Assembly: GCA_024280575.1 (NCBI GenBank) | Contig: JAJRPV010000018.1 | Coordinates: 1 to 64,000, forward strand | DNA length: 64,000 nt | Direction of reading: 5' to 3' | Source of the DNA: Campylobacterales bacterium | Lineage (GTDB): Bacteria > Campylobacterota > Campylobacteria > Campylobacterales > Sulfurospirillaceae | In this document: piece by piece, positions 8,051-19,600 of the stretch | How positions within the stretch are numbered: position 1 is the first letter of the stretch | Layout of the letters: each line of letters begins with the position of its first letter | The notes under the pieces: generated by a model | Database searches by the model: none | What the model was told of the DNA's origin: nothing | Seen by the model: the letters and a program-made list of their open reading frames with translations, nothing else | Made by a program: the position numbers and the translations under genes

Positions 8051-8569
8051 TTAATACAAACCAAATTTAGAATCTGCTCTTTTATATAGGACTCTGACTT
8101 TATCTTCCTTGTCATGAAAGATGATAAACTGTTTATCGCTCTCTTTCAATTCTTCTAATGCTTCGTCTATTTCTATCGGTTTATAACTTTCTAGTTGCAT
8201 AGGAACTATCTCATCTTCGCTATACTCCATCTCTTCTATTTCACCTATTTTTGGTGCCTCTTTGGTTTTTAAGCTGGTTTTTTTATCATGTTGTCTTCTT
8301 AAGACTTTTTTTAGTCTCTCATTTGCCAGGTCAATTGCCGCATATACATCTTTGTCTTTTTGTTTAATGACTACCGTATTCATATGGGCTAAATTTATAG
8401 CAAACTCTACACTAAAACCTTTTTTACCGTTTTTTTCATCAGCTGAAATTACACATCTTACCGAAATGATATCTAAATTGTACTTCTTGAGTGAATCAGC
8501 AGCTCCTTGCACATAATCTTTTAGAGCTTCAGTTAGCTCTATTTGTTTTCCAACGATACTTAAATTCAT
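8051..8569 (-). CDS. hpf: Ribosome hibernation-promoting factor, long form
   Basis: I set the start at the ATG preceded by AAAGGAGACAAG, giving 172 aa; upstream in-frame codons lack a ribosome site. The N-terminal domain (about residues 1-105) has the HPF/YfiA pattern: LSIVGKQIELTEALKDYV, then a basic helix ANERLKKVLRRQHDK. After a variable linker, the C-terminal domain (KPIEIDEALEEL...VLYKRADSKFGLY) is the dimerisation module found only in long HPF. Long HPF links two 70S ribosomes into inactive 100S particles in stationary phase. The gene stands alone between the convergent MCP gene and the pilin operon, whose last gene is 104 nt upstream on the same strand. Confidence 0.92.
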   Translation of the reverse strand: MNLSIVGKQIELTEALKDYVQGAADSLKKYNLDIISVRCVISADEKNGKKGFSVEFAINLAHMNTVVIKQKDKDVYAAIDLANERLKKVLRRQHDKKTSLKTKEAPKIGEIEEMEYSEDEIVPMQLESYKPIEIDEALEELKESDKQFIIFHDKEDKVRVLYKRADSKFGLY

Positions 8570-8582
8570 CTTGTCTCCTTTA

Positions 8583-8632
8583 TCCCTAATAATAGGGAGA
8601 TTTGGGGTAAAATTACCCATGGAAAAAGTATA
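8583..8632 (-). promoter_or_regulatory. Upstream region of hpf: -10-like box and two short inverted repeats
   Basis: On the minus strand TATACT (8627-8632) could be a -10 box about 60 nt before the hpf start codon. Between it and the gene lie GGGTAA-N2-TTACCC (8605-8618) and TCCCTA-N4-TAGGGA (about 8583-8598). These could be operator or leader-RNA elements. No convincing -35 element is visible. Confidence 0.35.
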
Positions 8633-8672
8633 ACAAAAGGAAGCTTAAAGACAAAGGAAAGATCTCGCAATT

Positions 8673-9110
8673 TTATGGTTTTTGCAAGGTTCTTCTATGT
8701 AAACGAATAGGCTCGGTTGTAATATTTGGATTTGTTGTTACTATAGTATCAATGATGACTGTACGATTAGAATCATTGGTCGCTACATTGTTTGCATAAG
8801 AATTACATCCTGTGGGGAGTCCATTGCCCATATAATGTATGGTTATATTTATATCATGTGTGTAATTAGAAGTATTTACAGGGTATTTTATATCTATGGA
8901 ATTTAAACAATTTGCACTATAATCATGACCACTCATAGCAAGCAGGGCGAACTCCGTACCACTTTTAGCAAGCAATTCTGCCTGGACTTTTAGATAATCA
9001 TCAGTAGTTGTTTTTGCAGATTGCGTGGATAAACTAAGTGCGAGCATCGATATAGTTGCTCTTACCACCAAAAAAATAACTGCAGTGAGCAAGGAAAAAC
9101 CTTTTTTCAT
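8673..9110 (-). CDS. PilX/GspK/MshP-like minor pilin
   Basis: The chosen ATG at 9110 overlaps the previous stop codon by 1 nt and gives 145 aa beginning MKKGFSLLTAVIF. Cleavage after Gly4 would leave a mature chain with Thr instead of Glu at position 5, as in PilX and GspK pilins that sit at the tip of (pseudo)pili. The rest is a small Thr/Asn-rich globular domain with a Cys pair. An Arg lies inside the hydrophobic helix (FLVVRATISML), where family members have aliphatic residues; this is odd and could be a point error. It is the last gene of the four-gene pilin/adhesin operon. Confidence 0.75.
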   Translation of the reverse strand: MKKGFSLLTAVIFLVVRATISMLALSLSTQSAKTTTDDYLKVQAELLAKSGTEFALLAMSGHDYSANCLNSIDIKYPVNTSNYTHDINITIHYMGNGLPTGCNSYANNVATNDSNRTVIIDTIVTTNPNITTEPIRLHRRTLQKP

Positions 9111-10027
9111 CAGTAAACCACCTTTTCTTTGCAAAATGCAAAATTAAAACTACCACTGAGGTTTGCATCATTTATGCAAAGTTTCATTCTTATTGTATCA
9201 CCGCTTTTTGTAAATTTAAAAGTGCTTACATGCTCCGCCAATACTGAAGTAGTTGCATTTTGGTCATATCTTTCGTTTTCCCAAGGTTGATAATTGTAAT
9301 GCAATGTTAGATTAAAATCATTTGTATTATTACCTTCAGGAACTACAGAATATGCACTCCATGCCAAATCATATTGTTCAAAAATTTCATCTAATCCAGA
9401 AGTGTTTTCATCAAAATTTAAAACATCATTAGTGCCCGCAGTATATGATACTTTATAAGTGTAATTGCCATCAGTCCCATTCCATCCATATTGAGATAAA
9501 TCAAAACTTGTTTGTCCTCTAAAAAGTATAGCAGGCTTTTCTAGTCCATCACCTTTTAATAAACTCACCGTATTGTTTGAAAGTGCCTTTATAATTGCAT
9601 TAGTCGTGTTTAGTTCACTTCCTGGAGTTTTTAGCTTTCCGTAGGTTCCTAAGCTTTTGCTTGTTTGATTACTATCCAAGTCTATAAAACCACTCCATCC
9701 AGGCTTAGAAACTCCTCTTAAACTGTCATTGTCTTTGCCAATCCACTCCAATACCTGATATGAATTATTTGCATCACTTAGCGGTACATAATCACTAAAA
9801 TTTGTATCATTTCTTGCTATTACGCTGTCTTTTATTCTGAATTGCAGTCTTTTTGCTATCTCATTTAGCACGATTTCACTTTGTGCCTGAAGTTTGTTTA
9901 TAGCCCTTGTTTTTATATAGTTTTCATACATTTTTGCGATTATATCCGCTCCGATGCTTGCTACAATGCCAAGAACTACTATCACCATAACCAACTCTAT
10001 CATCGTAAAAGCAGATTTTTTACTCAC
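9110..10027 (-). CDS. PilW-like minor pilin
   Basis: The 305-aa protein begins MSKKSAFTMIELVMVIVVLGIVASIGADII, a type IV prepilin N-terminus. Cleavage would fall after Ala6 (Ala instead of the usual Gly) and leaves Phe1 and Glu5. A long helix continues to about residue 60 and a large globular domain rich in Asn, Asp and Thr follows, with a possible disulfide near the C-terminus (KLCINDANL...AFCKEK). Size and position between PilV-like and PilX-like genes suggest a PilW/GspJ-type minor pilin. Start and stop codons overlap the neighbours by 1 nt on both sides, indicating translational coupling. Confidence 0.8.
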   Translation of the reverse strand: MSKKSAFTMIELVMVIVVLGIVASIGADIIAKMYENYIKTRAINKLQAQSEIVLNEIAKRLQFRIKDSVIARNDTNFSDYVPLSDANNSYQVLEWIGKDNDSLRGVSKPGWSGFIDLDSNQTSKSLGTYGKLKTPGSELNTTNAIIKALSNNTVSLLKGDGLEKPAILFRGQTSFDLSQYGWNGTDGNYTYKVSYTAGTNDVLNFDENTSGLDEIFEQYDLAWSAYSVVPEGNNTNDFNLTLHYNYQPWENERYDQNATTSVLAEHVSTFKFTKSGDTIRMKLCINDANLSGSFNFAFCKEKVVY

Positions 10028-10692
10028 TAGTAAGCCTTTCTTAAAAGTTCACTCTCGCCGATATTACACGAGTATGATCTCACAGTAAAAGGGATACTGT
10101 TCGGTCCCGCAACTTTAAGTGTAAGCATTTTTATGCTTGAAGTTGTTGTACTGGCATTTGTGTCAAATGTAAAGTTTAAATTGGTAGCATTATAATTGGC
10201 ATTGTCTGAAATATAAACGACTTTCGTAGTAAGATTGAAATCAGTAAAATGATAATCAAGCGATGTGGTTTGTGGGCTCAATTCAAGTGTATCAACTCTG
10301 CCGTCAAAATCATCTATATCATCAAGATCTCCACCATCCGGTCCAAGATTTGCCACAGGAGTAGAACTGTTTAAATCAGGAGAAAATCTTCTCCTCTTAT
10401 CTCCTTTTACATGCCCGATTCTTCTGATAAATCCACTCGCTATTGTTGCATTAAGTTCACTGTCTCCATTTGTTTTAAGCACAAAGATTTTATCATCTAC
10501 AAGTGAGTGTTCATCCCATCTATAAGTGAGTGTATCTCCCATCTTTGTCCTGGCTGCTAGAATTATCTCCTGCTGGAGTGTGTAGGCATTGTTGCTTTGT
10601 GTTTTCAGCAAAAGAATAGGCAAAGTCATCACGGCAATACCCATAACGACTATGGCTATTATTAGTTCCAGCATTGAAGCAGCTTTTCTCAT
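10027..10692 (-). CDS. PilV/GspI-like minor pilin
   Basis: The 221-aa protein begins MRKAASMLELIIAIVVMGIAVMTLPILLL. If processed after Ala4, the mature chain starts Ala1 and has Glu5, as required for pilin assembly. The globular part contains Asp/Gly-rich loops and two Thr/Ser/Asn-rich strands, then SYSCNIGESELLRKAY at the end. It follows the giant surface protein directly: the giant gene's TAA shares its last A with this ATG. This places it as the first pilin translated after the adhesin. The prepilin peptidase and assembly ATPase are not in the window. Confidence 0.8.
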   Translation of the reverse strand: MRKAASMLELIIAIVVMGIAVMTLPILLLKTQSNNAYTLQQEIILAARTKMGDTLTYRWDEHSLVDDKIFVLKTNGDSELNATIASGFIRRIGHVKGDKRRRFSPDLNSSTPVANLGPDGGDLDDIDDFDGRVDTLELSPQTTSLDYHFTDFNLTTKVVYISDNANYNATNLNFTFDTNASTTTSSIKMLTLKVAGPNSIPFTVRSYSCNIGESELLRKAY

Positions 10693-13600
10693 TACCAGTT
10701 TAACCTTCTATTTGATCTTTTTGATACATTTGTATCTATTATGTGTCCAAGTTTTCCTTGACCTGCCCAATCTTTTTGATCATCTTGAAATTCCAAAATA
10801 AAATCTTTAGGATCAAATGTAACCCAGTCGGTAGCATTTACATCTATTTTATCAATGTATGGTAAAGATGGTGCCGTAGCTATTATTGTCTCTATGCCAC
10901 CAACTACTCCCGTTGAACTGTATGTTGATAGTGTGGTGCCTTTAACTGGAGTATAATTAGATACATTTCCATCATTTAAATTGCCATGGTAAGTATTTAT
11001 GTACCAATTAACTGAATCTAGGCTTTCTCCCCCTGGCAAATTCATACTGTTTCTATAAGTTTGGTTGCAATCTTTACAGTAAGCTTCATAATAAACTTTT
11101 ACAGTTCCACTGTTTCCGGCAAATCTGTAATCAGGAGCATGTACCCTACCAAATAGATAGTGTAAATCACCAGTACTGTTTATGTCTGTTCCGGTGCCGG
11201 CTGCTACATCAGCATTTGCAATACCAAGATAGCCTGTCATGGAGCCTTTCAAATTTTGTGCATCTATCAAAGCCGGTTGCAGTGGTGTGGTGGCATTTCT
11301 TTCTATCGCCATTCTTATAGTAATTGGTGCTGTACCATTTGCAAACTGATTTTTGTATGCCAGCGTGGACATGGTGTTTCCTACAGTATTTACTGCAGAA
11401 TTGCTTGCTATATTGGTAAGGTTATTTTCATTGGCTATGCTTATATTTAAGTCATTTAGATTTTTACTCTGTGCATTGTAAGATAATTGCATATTAGTAT
11501 TATACCCAAAACAAGTGTTTGAGAAAAAGGAAGTTATGTTGTCATCACTATTTCTCGCTTCAAGGGTTGTTGAAACTTTTGCAAACATAGAATCATTTAT
11601 AGGGTTTAGAACCATATAGGTAAAGTTTCCGCCATTAAAATCTGTAACAGTTGTATTTGTATATGTAAAATGGTCCGGTTCAAAAATAATGGAAGTAGAA
11701 TTTCCATCCGTGCTACAACTGATAAGTCCATCTGCATCACTGCTGTTATTGTCACCGATACTTGTCGTGTTGCAATCGTTAGGTTGATCAATCGCTGTCC
11801 AATTGCTATCTTTCAGTACAAGTTTTACAACGCCCACATTTTTATAATTAAGAGTGTTTGTTGATGCCGCACCATTAGTAAAATTAAGATTGCTTATATT
11901 TAAATCTCCTTGGTTGATGCAAGCATTATTGGTTGAAAAGGTTGAATCAAGCCCAACAGATATGCCATTTCCTTTAACCAAAGAAGCATTATAGTCTTGT
12001 GAGGAGTTTGTGCCATTTATATCAGGTGCACTGATGTTTACAGAGAAAGATTTGGCAGATTTTATTATAGTGTATGCTCCAGAGGTAGAAGTATTTGGAC
12101 CAGACAAGGCCATATTAAATTCTTTTGGTCTAGTTGAAAAATGATCCCCTGCATATGGTGCACTGGCGTTAAAATCATGAGGATATATCTTTGAATCACT
12201 ATAATTTCCATCGGATGATTTTATAGATATATTCATATCAAAACCCAATTCTTTTGAAGCTTTTGGATATGTTGTGTTGTGAGTTAGCCATGTGAAGACC
12301 CCAGTATTTAGAGGAATACCTGTATTTGAATCCACAACAGTTGGATATATATCACTATTTGTACCATTATAAACATCTATGATACGGAGTGAATTTAGAT
12401 ATATCGATGTATTTGCATCTCCTTGATCAAGAGAACTGATTCCGGCTAATGTAAGATTTAAATCAAACGGAGCATTTACAACTTTTGCACCAACACTATT
12501 TCTCCCAATATCTCTTGCAACTATTTCTATATTGTCCCAGTTAAAAGTAACAGGACTAGATTCTATAGGCAAGGAAACTTGAGTTACTGTTCCTCCGGAG
12601 AGATTATAATCAGCAAGAGTCGGATTTGTAAAAGTTATAGACATTTTGTTTTTAAAAGTATGACCAAGAGAGGCATAACCATTGATAGTTGTATTGAATT
12701 CTATCCAGACAAGATTGTTCTTTGGAAATATATCAAATTTATAGACTAGTGAATTATTTACATCACTATAAGTCATATCACTGTAATTACCATCTATGAT
12801 ATTTGAATAACCAGTGCCATTTGCATCCACTGTGGTCAGCGGAGATGTTGCATTGTTTTCTACGAGAGCCTTCAAATGGTCAAAACATTGCGTTCTGATG
12901 GATTCATTATTGTTGTAATTTGGATCAGAACAAGGTGAATTTGTTTCGAGTTCATCAAAAGGAAGTAAGTGTGTAACAATAGAGCTGTTTTCATCATAAT
13001 TAACTTCTTTAGGGAGGTTGTCTAATATATAAACATCCTGTGCAAAGTCATCACCGGTATTTATAACAGTAAGCCTATATTTGACAACATCACCTCTTCT
13101 AAGTAGTGGCAATGGATCACTACAAGGCACCCAGCCAAGTTGAGGACTTATTGTACTTTTGAGTTTAAAACACTCTTTATAAGAATCAATAAAGTCAGGA
13201 GTAAAGATTTGTGTTTGCATAGATAGCATGTGCACAAAAGATTGCTCGCTAGGGTATTCGGTTCCGTCTAGAGTATCAGACTCTTTGACAGAAATAGTTA
13301 CTTGCGTAGAATCCTGTGAATTGGAAAGATAACAAGGCCTTCCGTTAGTATTTGCACAATTGTCACTGCTATCGTATTTGCTATCTAAATTATATTGATC
13401 TATATCATTACCGACATTATAAGAAATATCAGGATTCTTAGATATATTATTGCCAGATACATCTTTTAATGTGATTGTGTCATTAAATATATTGTTTGTA
13501 TTGTTTGTATCTTCTATGATAGCATTTTCACTGTTGTTTTTATTTTTTACAGTCATTCCTTCGAGCGATAACTGCCTATCTCCACCTTGTGTGAAATCAT

Positions 13601-16600
13601 ATAATGATGAATCAATATTACCATGAATTGGGGTTATGAAACCACTGATTGGTATAGGAAGCTGAGTTGTGCCTCCAGGTCCCGGAGGAACCAAATCAAC
13701 AAAACCACTAAATTCTGACAAGTTTTTAAATTTTATTTCTCTGTGATATCTATGATTTATGGAATATGCCACAACCATGCTCCAGCCGCCAAAATAGCCA
13801 TAATCTCTAAATCTTGTCCAAGAAGTTGTTGTTATATTGTTTTCTGTTTTTATGGTTGGAGCCCAGTCAGGATTGTCATCACCCGGGGTTACCTGCATAT
13901 CTGCTACTGTATAAATGCCATTTAGACTTGTGTTTAAATCTTTGATTATATCAGTTATGTCAGCTTTTGCACCATAAAAGATACGATAATTTCCCATGTT
14001 TGCTGTGTTGTTATTTTCATCACCTTTTTTAAAATGGTAAAAATCAGCTCTGTTTTTTAGATTTATGCTGCCATTTAAATCTGTTTTATTTACTGTTATG
14101 CTATGTACTGTGCCATCAGGAGTTATAAATTTTACCGTATTAAACGGGATATTATTTCCTGTTTCATTTTTGTCATTGCCATGAAGATGTCCGCCCCAGA
14201 AAAGACCGGCATACTCTATTGTTATATTGTCATCAGGATTTGATGTATTTACATCTAAAACATGTAGTGTTGCAGAAGATGAATTTGTATAACCTGCTGA
14301 GTTGGCAAAAGTAGAGTTAATCTCATTTAGCTTTTGAGTTCCGGTATAATTATTTGGCACCAGCATAGTGTTTCCTATCACGGCGATATTTCCATATTTA
14401 TTTGCACTGACATCATTGTTGAAGTACTTCAAGGATGGCCTTAAAATATCAATACCGGAAGCCGATGTGTTTGTGTCTATTGAGAGACTTACGCTATTAT
14501 TGCTTAGGTCGGTATCTACTGTTTCGCTTGTTACATTTGCCTCATTTATCAGCCCTGATGCCTCACCGGCAGAAACCATAGTTATATATAATTCTACATA
14601 ATTTCCCATGCTTAAACGATTCATAGAGCATGAAATTGTATTGTTCCCAAGTGTAGAACATGTTGCAGATGAATTTGTTTCATTTGTATTTGTCGATACG
14701 CTATTGTAGCTTAGTCTGCTGTCATAATGATCCATTATAGTGATATTTCTTGCATTTGCCAAGTTGCTGATGTTTTCAACTCTAACAGTATAAACAAATG
14801 CAGATCCGGGATTTGGCTTAACAGGATTGGCTGTTTTTGTAATTTTAAGGTCAGTTCCTATTATCTTGTTATTTGCAGTTCCAGTGTTGTTGCTTGTGTC
14901 AGTATCTGGTTGAACAGGTGTAGCAGTTGCTCTATTTTGTATATTTACCTTATCTACATTTGCCGTTTTTGCATCTACTGTTATGGTTTCAGAATGATTT
15001 TTTTTCAATATAAGAGTGCTTGGATATGTACATGTAAAGTTGTTGTCATTGCTGTTATCGCAGCTTAGATTTGAAGAAGAATTAACAGAAGTATAGTTTA
15101 CATCAGCCGGCAATATATCGCTCAAAGTAAAACCTTTAGTAACTGGCTCGCTGGAGAGATTGGTGATAGTAATAGTATAATTAAGATTAGATTCTGCTCC
15201 AACATTTCCGGATGGATTTGCAGTTTTAACAACTTTTAAATCCACGCCACAGATAGTTTCAGGTCTATCCGTTCCATCATAGTTTTTATCTGCTTTTTCA
15301 AAGTTGTATATGTCATGAACTGCCCTGTCGTCCAAGGCTATATTGTAGATTTCTACTTCATCAATATTACCTTTAAAATTGTTGACATATCCCGCTCCAA
15401 TAAGTAAAGGGTTGCTACTCGCAACAGCATTAGGGTAGTTAGCGTTACCTTCATGTGTTTTTACATTGTTTACATACCATTTTAACTTCATATTGTCTAA
15501 ATCTCTGACCAGACATATATGATTCCAATAATTTTTTGTTAGTGCCTTCCATGTGCCAAACCCTTGGTATGGAGAGCCATTTTTACCGGCTGTTCCATAA
15601 TAATATGATAAATCACCACTGGTTTCCTGGGTTATAGTGCCTTCTCCGCCATAAGCTTTTGCAATTATGTTTTTTCTGCTGTTAAAACTTGTTGGTCTGA
15701 CCCATGCACATATTGTTTGATTTTTAGTAATTTGTAATTTTGAATCTGAAGGCACTTCTACATAATCATCAACCCCATCAAAACTTCCGCTTCTCCATGC
15801 TGTTGAAAAGTTATTGTCATCATATGTAAGGAGGTGATTTAAGGTAACTGCTCCATTTTTCGCTGTTCCATTCAGTCCACTTATGCTATCTACAACCTCT
15901 CTAGATGTTCCATCCCACTTACACTCTTCAAAACGATAATCTACAACAGGTTTTATAGGATATACTTTAACATTTACGCTTGCACTGTGAGAGACTTGAT
16001 TTTCTTGAGGGGTTGATGTTGTTACATCTACACTGCTTGTCAATGGATCTATTGTGGTGTTGGTATCAGGCATTGTGGCTACTATGGTGATGTTTTTGTC
16101 CTGATTAAAGTCTATAGATGTATAGTGGCAAGTTACGGATTGATTTGCATCAGTTAGATTACAATCACTAGCACCAGAAGTGATATATAGGGCATTTATA
16201 GCTTGAGAAAATGTCTGCTTAAGTACCACATTTTTTGCAGTCGAGATATTGATATCTTTGAGAGAGATATTATAAGTGACATTTCTACCTTCTAAAACAT
16301 CTATCGGAGTCGCATCTATGCTTACATTTAAATCAGCTCCTACAACTCTGACATCAGGAGCATAGGCAGTGATAGGATTTTCTATCGAGTTTGAGTTTAT
16401 CACGATTTCATTAGAGTATGTTCCTATACTATCTAGTGGCGCTTGAATATTTAATTTTAATTTACTGTTTCCGTTATATCCAGGAATCAGTGGCTGTGTA
16501 CAAGCAACAGTGCTACCTGTCTCAGTGCAGTTCCAATCGCTGTCACTTCCATTATTGTCAATATATGTCAAATCAGAATTCAATATATCTGTTGAGTTTA

Positions 16601-19600
16601 TATCTAAACCATCATTTTTACCTGTGTTTGTGATATCTAATGTGTATGTATAAATTTCACCAAGCGAAACCAATGTTTTGGAAACATTTAGATCCGTATT
16701 TAGGGTCGCACCTTCTATTTTTAATGCGACACTATCACTGTCATTTGAATTATCAACTTCTATGGTGCTTGTATTTTCATCAGCAGTATTTGTTACCGTT
16801 CCGGCAGAGGAAGGTGATTTGGCAGAAATAAATATATCTGGAGCACTGGTATTTGGTGCCAGTTGAAGTCGATTGCAAGTTATAGTTTTTCCAGAAAGCG
16901 AACAGTTCCAATCTCCCTGATTTGTTATATTAAAATCACTAAATCCTAAAGGAAAAGAATCTTGAAAATTTATATCTTTGGCAACACCTAAGTCGTCATT
17001 TTTGATTGTAAATTTGAAATCTACAGGTTTACCAACACCAACAGTGATATTGTCATCATGATAGTTTCCATCACTTGAAGCATCAGGATCTTTTGCATAT
17101 TTTTTTATTTTTAAATCAGATCCTCTTAGAGATGTTGTTACATTTACTGTTTGCCCAGTAGTTGCATTTGTATCATCTTTTCCTATAACCGTAGCATTGT
17201 TTGTTATATCTCCATTGTAGTTTGGTGCAATTGATGATATTGTTAATTGACTTGAATCTGAACTATTTGACAATGTTGGCAAGTGACATATAAGTTTGGA
17301 GTTTACTGTATCATATGTATCACAACTCCAGCCCGATCCTGTTCCATTTACATCACTCCAACCGTGGTTTGCTCCCATATTATTGAAATTTAAAGTGACA
17401 TTTATATCTTTAGCAGGAGATAAACCCTGATTGTGAATGGTTATATAGTATTCATGATGTCCATAAGCACCAACCGGATTTGGACTTTGTGTAGGGATGC
17501 TTTTAAATATTATATTTGCACCCTGTATATCAGTATCCCAATTAGCAACATTTGGAGAAGAAGTTTCAATTGTACTCGTAGTTGCTTCTACATGATTTCT
17601 AGCTGTTCCTGTGTAGTGTGGAAGAGTGGAGGAAAAAGTAAAGTCTGTAGAAGTGCTTAAGGTTAAATTTTGATCATAGTCAAATCTGATGCTTCCATTT
17701 GCTCCAACTGTAGAAGTAGTCGTCCAGTTTGGATTTGATATATTGCCATCATATGTTGCCCCATTTGGAAGAGTATCTATCACATATACATCTTTTGCAT
17801 CAGCTTGCGCACTTGAATTGGTAACTGTTATATGGTAAATAATATGGTCACTCATACCAGCTGTTGCAGGACCTGTTTTTGCAATGGATATGTCAGTTCC
17901 TTGTGTGGTAGTATCTACATTATCTTTATTGTCAGGAAGAAGCCTTGCTAGTTCAGGAGTGTCGTTTGTAACATTTGCTTCATTTGTTAATACTTCATTG
18001 TTTGTATTTGGTGCGGTCGCATTTATAGTTATATTTGATGGAGTATTTGCAGGGGATATTGTTCCTGAATAATTACATGTAACTATATGTGAGTTTTCAT
18101 TACAGCTCCAATTTGTACCACTTGCACTTGTAAAATTAACATCATTTGGAAGTTTGTCTTTTACAACAATATTGGTAGCGTTTGTGCTTGGTCTGTCATG
18201 TTCATTTGTGGTATTGTTTCTTGGCCAATTTTTAATAGAAAGAGTATAAAAAAACTGCCTATTTGCACCTATCGGGTCTTTTGAGACACTCTTATCTATC
18301 GACATATTGGCACCACGAACCAAAGTGTTTGTGTGCAAGTAGCCATCACCGCCTGTCGGTGCATTGTTGGCTAAATCTTGATCTCCAAAAGAAGTTTCAG
18401 CTTTATATTTGTTTATTACACAATTATTTGTATCATCATCTGTATCAAAATTTGTTGCATCAGGTGCTGTGGAATCCACAGTAGCAACAAGAACCCAACC
18501 ATCAGCAACCTCAAGAGGAGTGTTCTCTCCATCTTTCATCGTACAAAACAGTTTTATACTAAAAGAAGGAGGATGTATGGGGCTTGTGCTACAGTCAAAT
18601 CTTGATTCGGCGGTCAATGAGATATTGGTAACATTGTTTGGAATGATATCAGTAATATTTACATCTGTTATTCCGGGAGGATTTGTGCCACTGATCGGAC
18701 GATTTCGGACATATATTTTATAAGTCAAATTACCATTGATAGCCACATAATTTTCATTTGCTACGTAATATGTGTTATTTATTGTTTTTTTTGCTTGTAA
18801 ATCTATATTTATAACCTGTGTATTTTCTGTTTCAGTATTGTCATCAGGTTGAGCTTCTGATGTATTTGAATCTACTACAGCAGTATTGTGCACGAAACCT
18901 GTAGTTGATGGAGCTTGCACTTTGTATCTTACTATTGTCCCACTATTGTAGCCTGGAGCCATTTCAAAATTTGAATCTTTAGTATTACAGTGAATCAAAT
19001 TTCCTGATTTTGAACACTCCCAATCACTATTTTGGACTTCTAACGGTCCGATATAACTCCATCTATAACCGCTTGTCGGTATTGTATCATTTATCTCAGC
19101 GCCAAAAGCGGATGAAAAACCTTCGTTTCTTACTCTTATATTATAATAATATGTAGAGTTGGTTGCAACAGGATCAGCCGAATCCCATTTATCAAGATTT
19201 AGATCCGCTCCTCTTACATCAAGGTCAACAGAGCCACTATTGTTGGTTGTGTCAGCTTCAAGTGTATCCGAACTTGTTGTTGCGGTATTTGTGTAAGTTG
19301 CATTTGTATTTGGGGCATTTGCCGTGATGGTAAAAGTTTTGGTGTCTCCTTTGGCCAAATCTCCTAAAGTGCAGTGAACAGCTTGTCCCGAGACACTGTT
19401 ACCGTTGTTATCACATCCTGAAGTAGATATATTTGTAAAACCATTTGGTAGAGTATCATCAACATAAGTGTTTTTAGCTTCAGCCAAATCACTGTTTGCA
19501 ACCGTGATTGTATATGTAACTTGCTCGCCTAGTTTTGCCGGATTTGGACTAACTGTTTTTGATATATTAAGATCAGCCCCTCTTATATAAACAGACCTTA

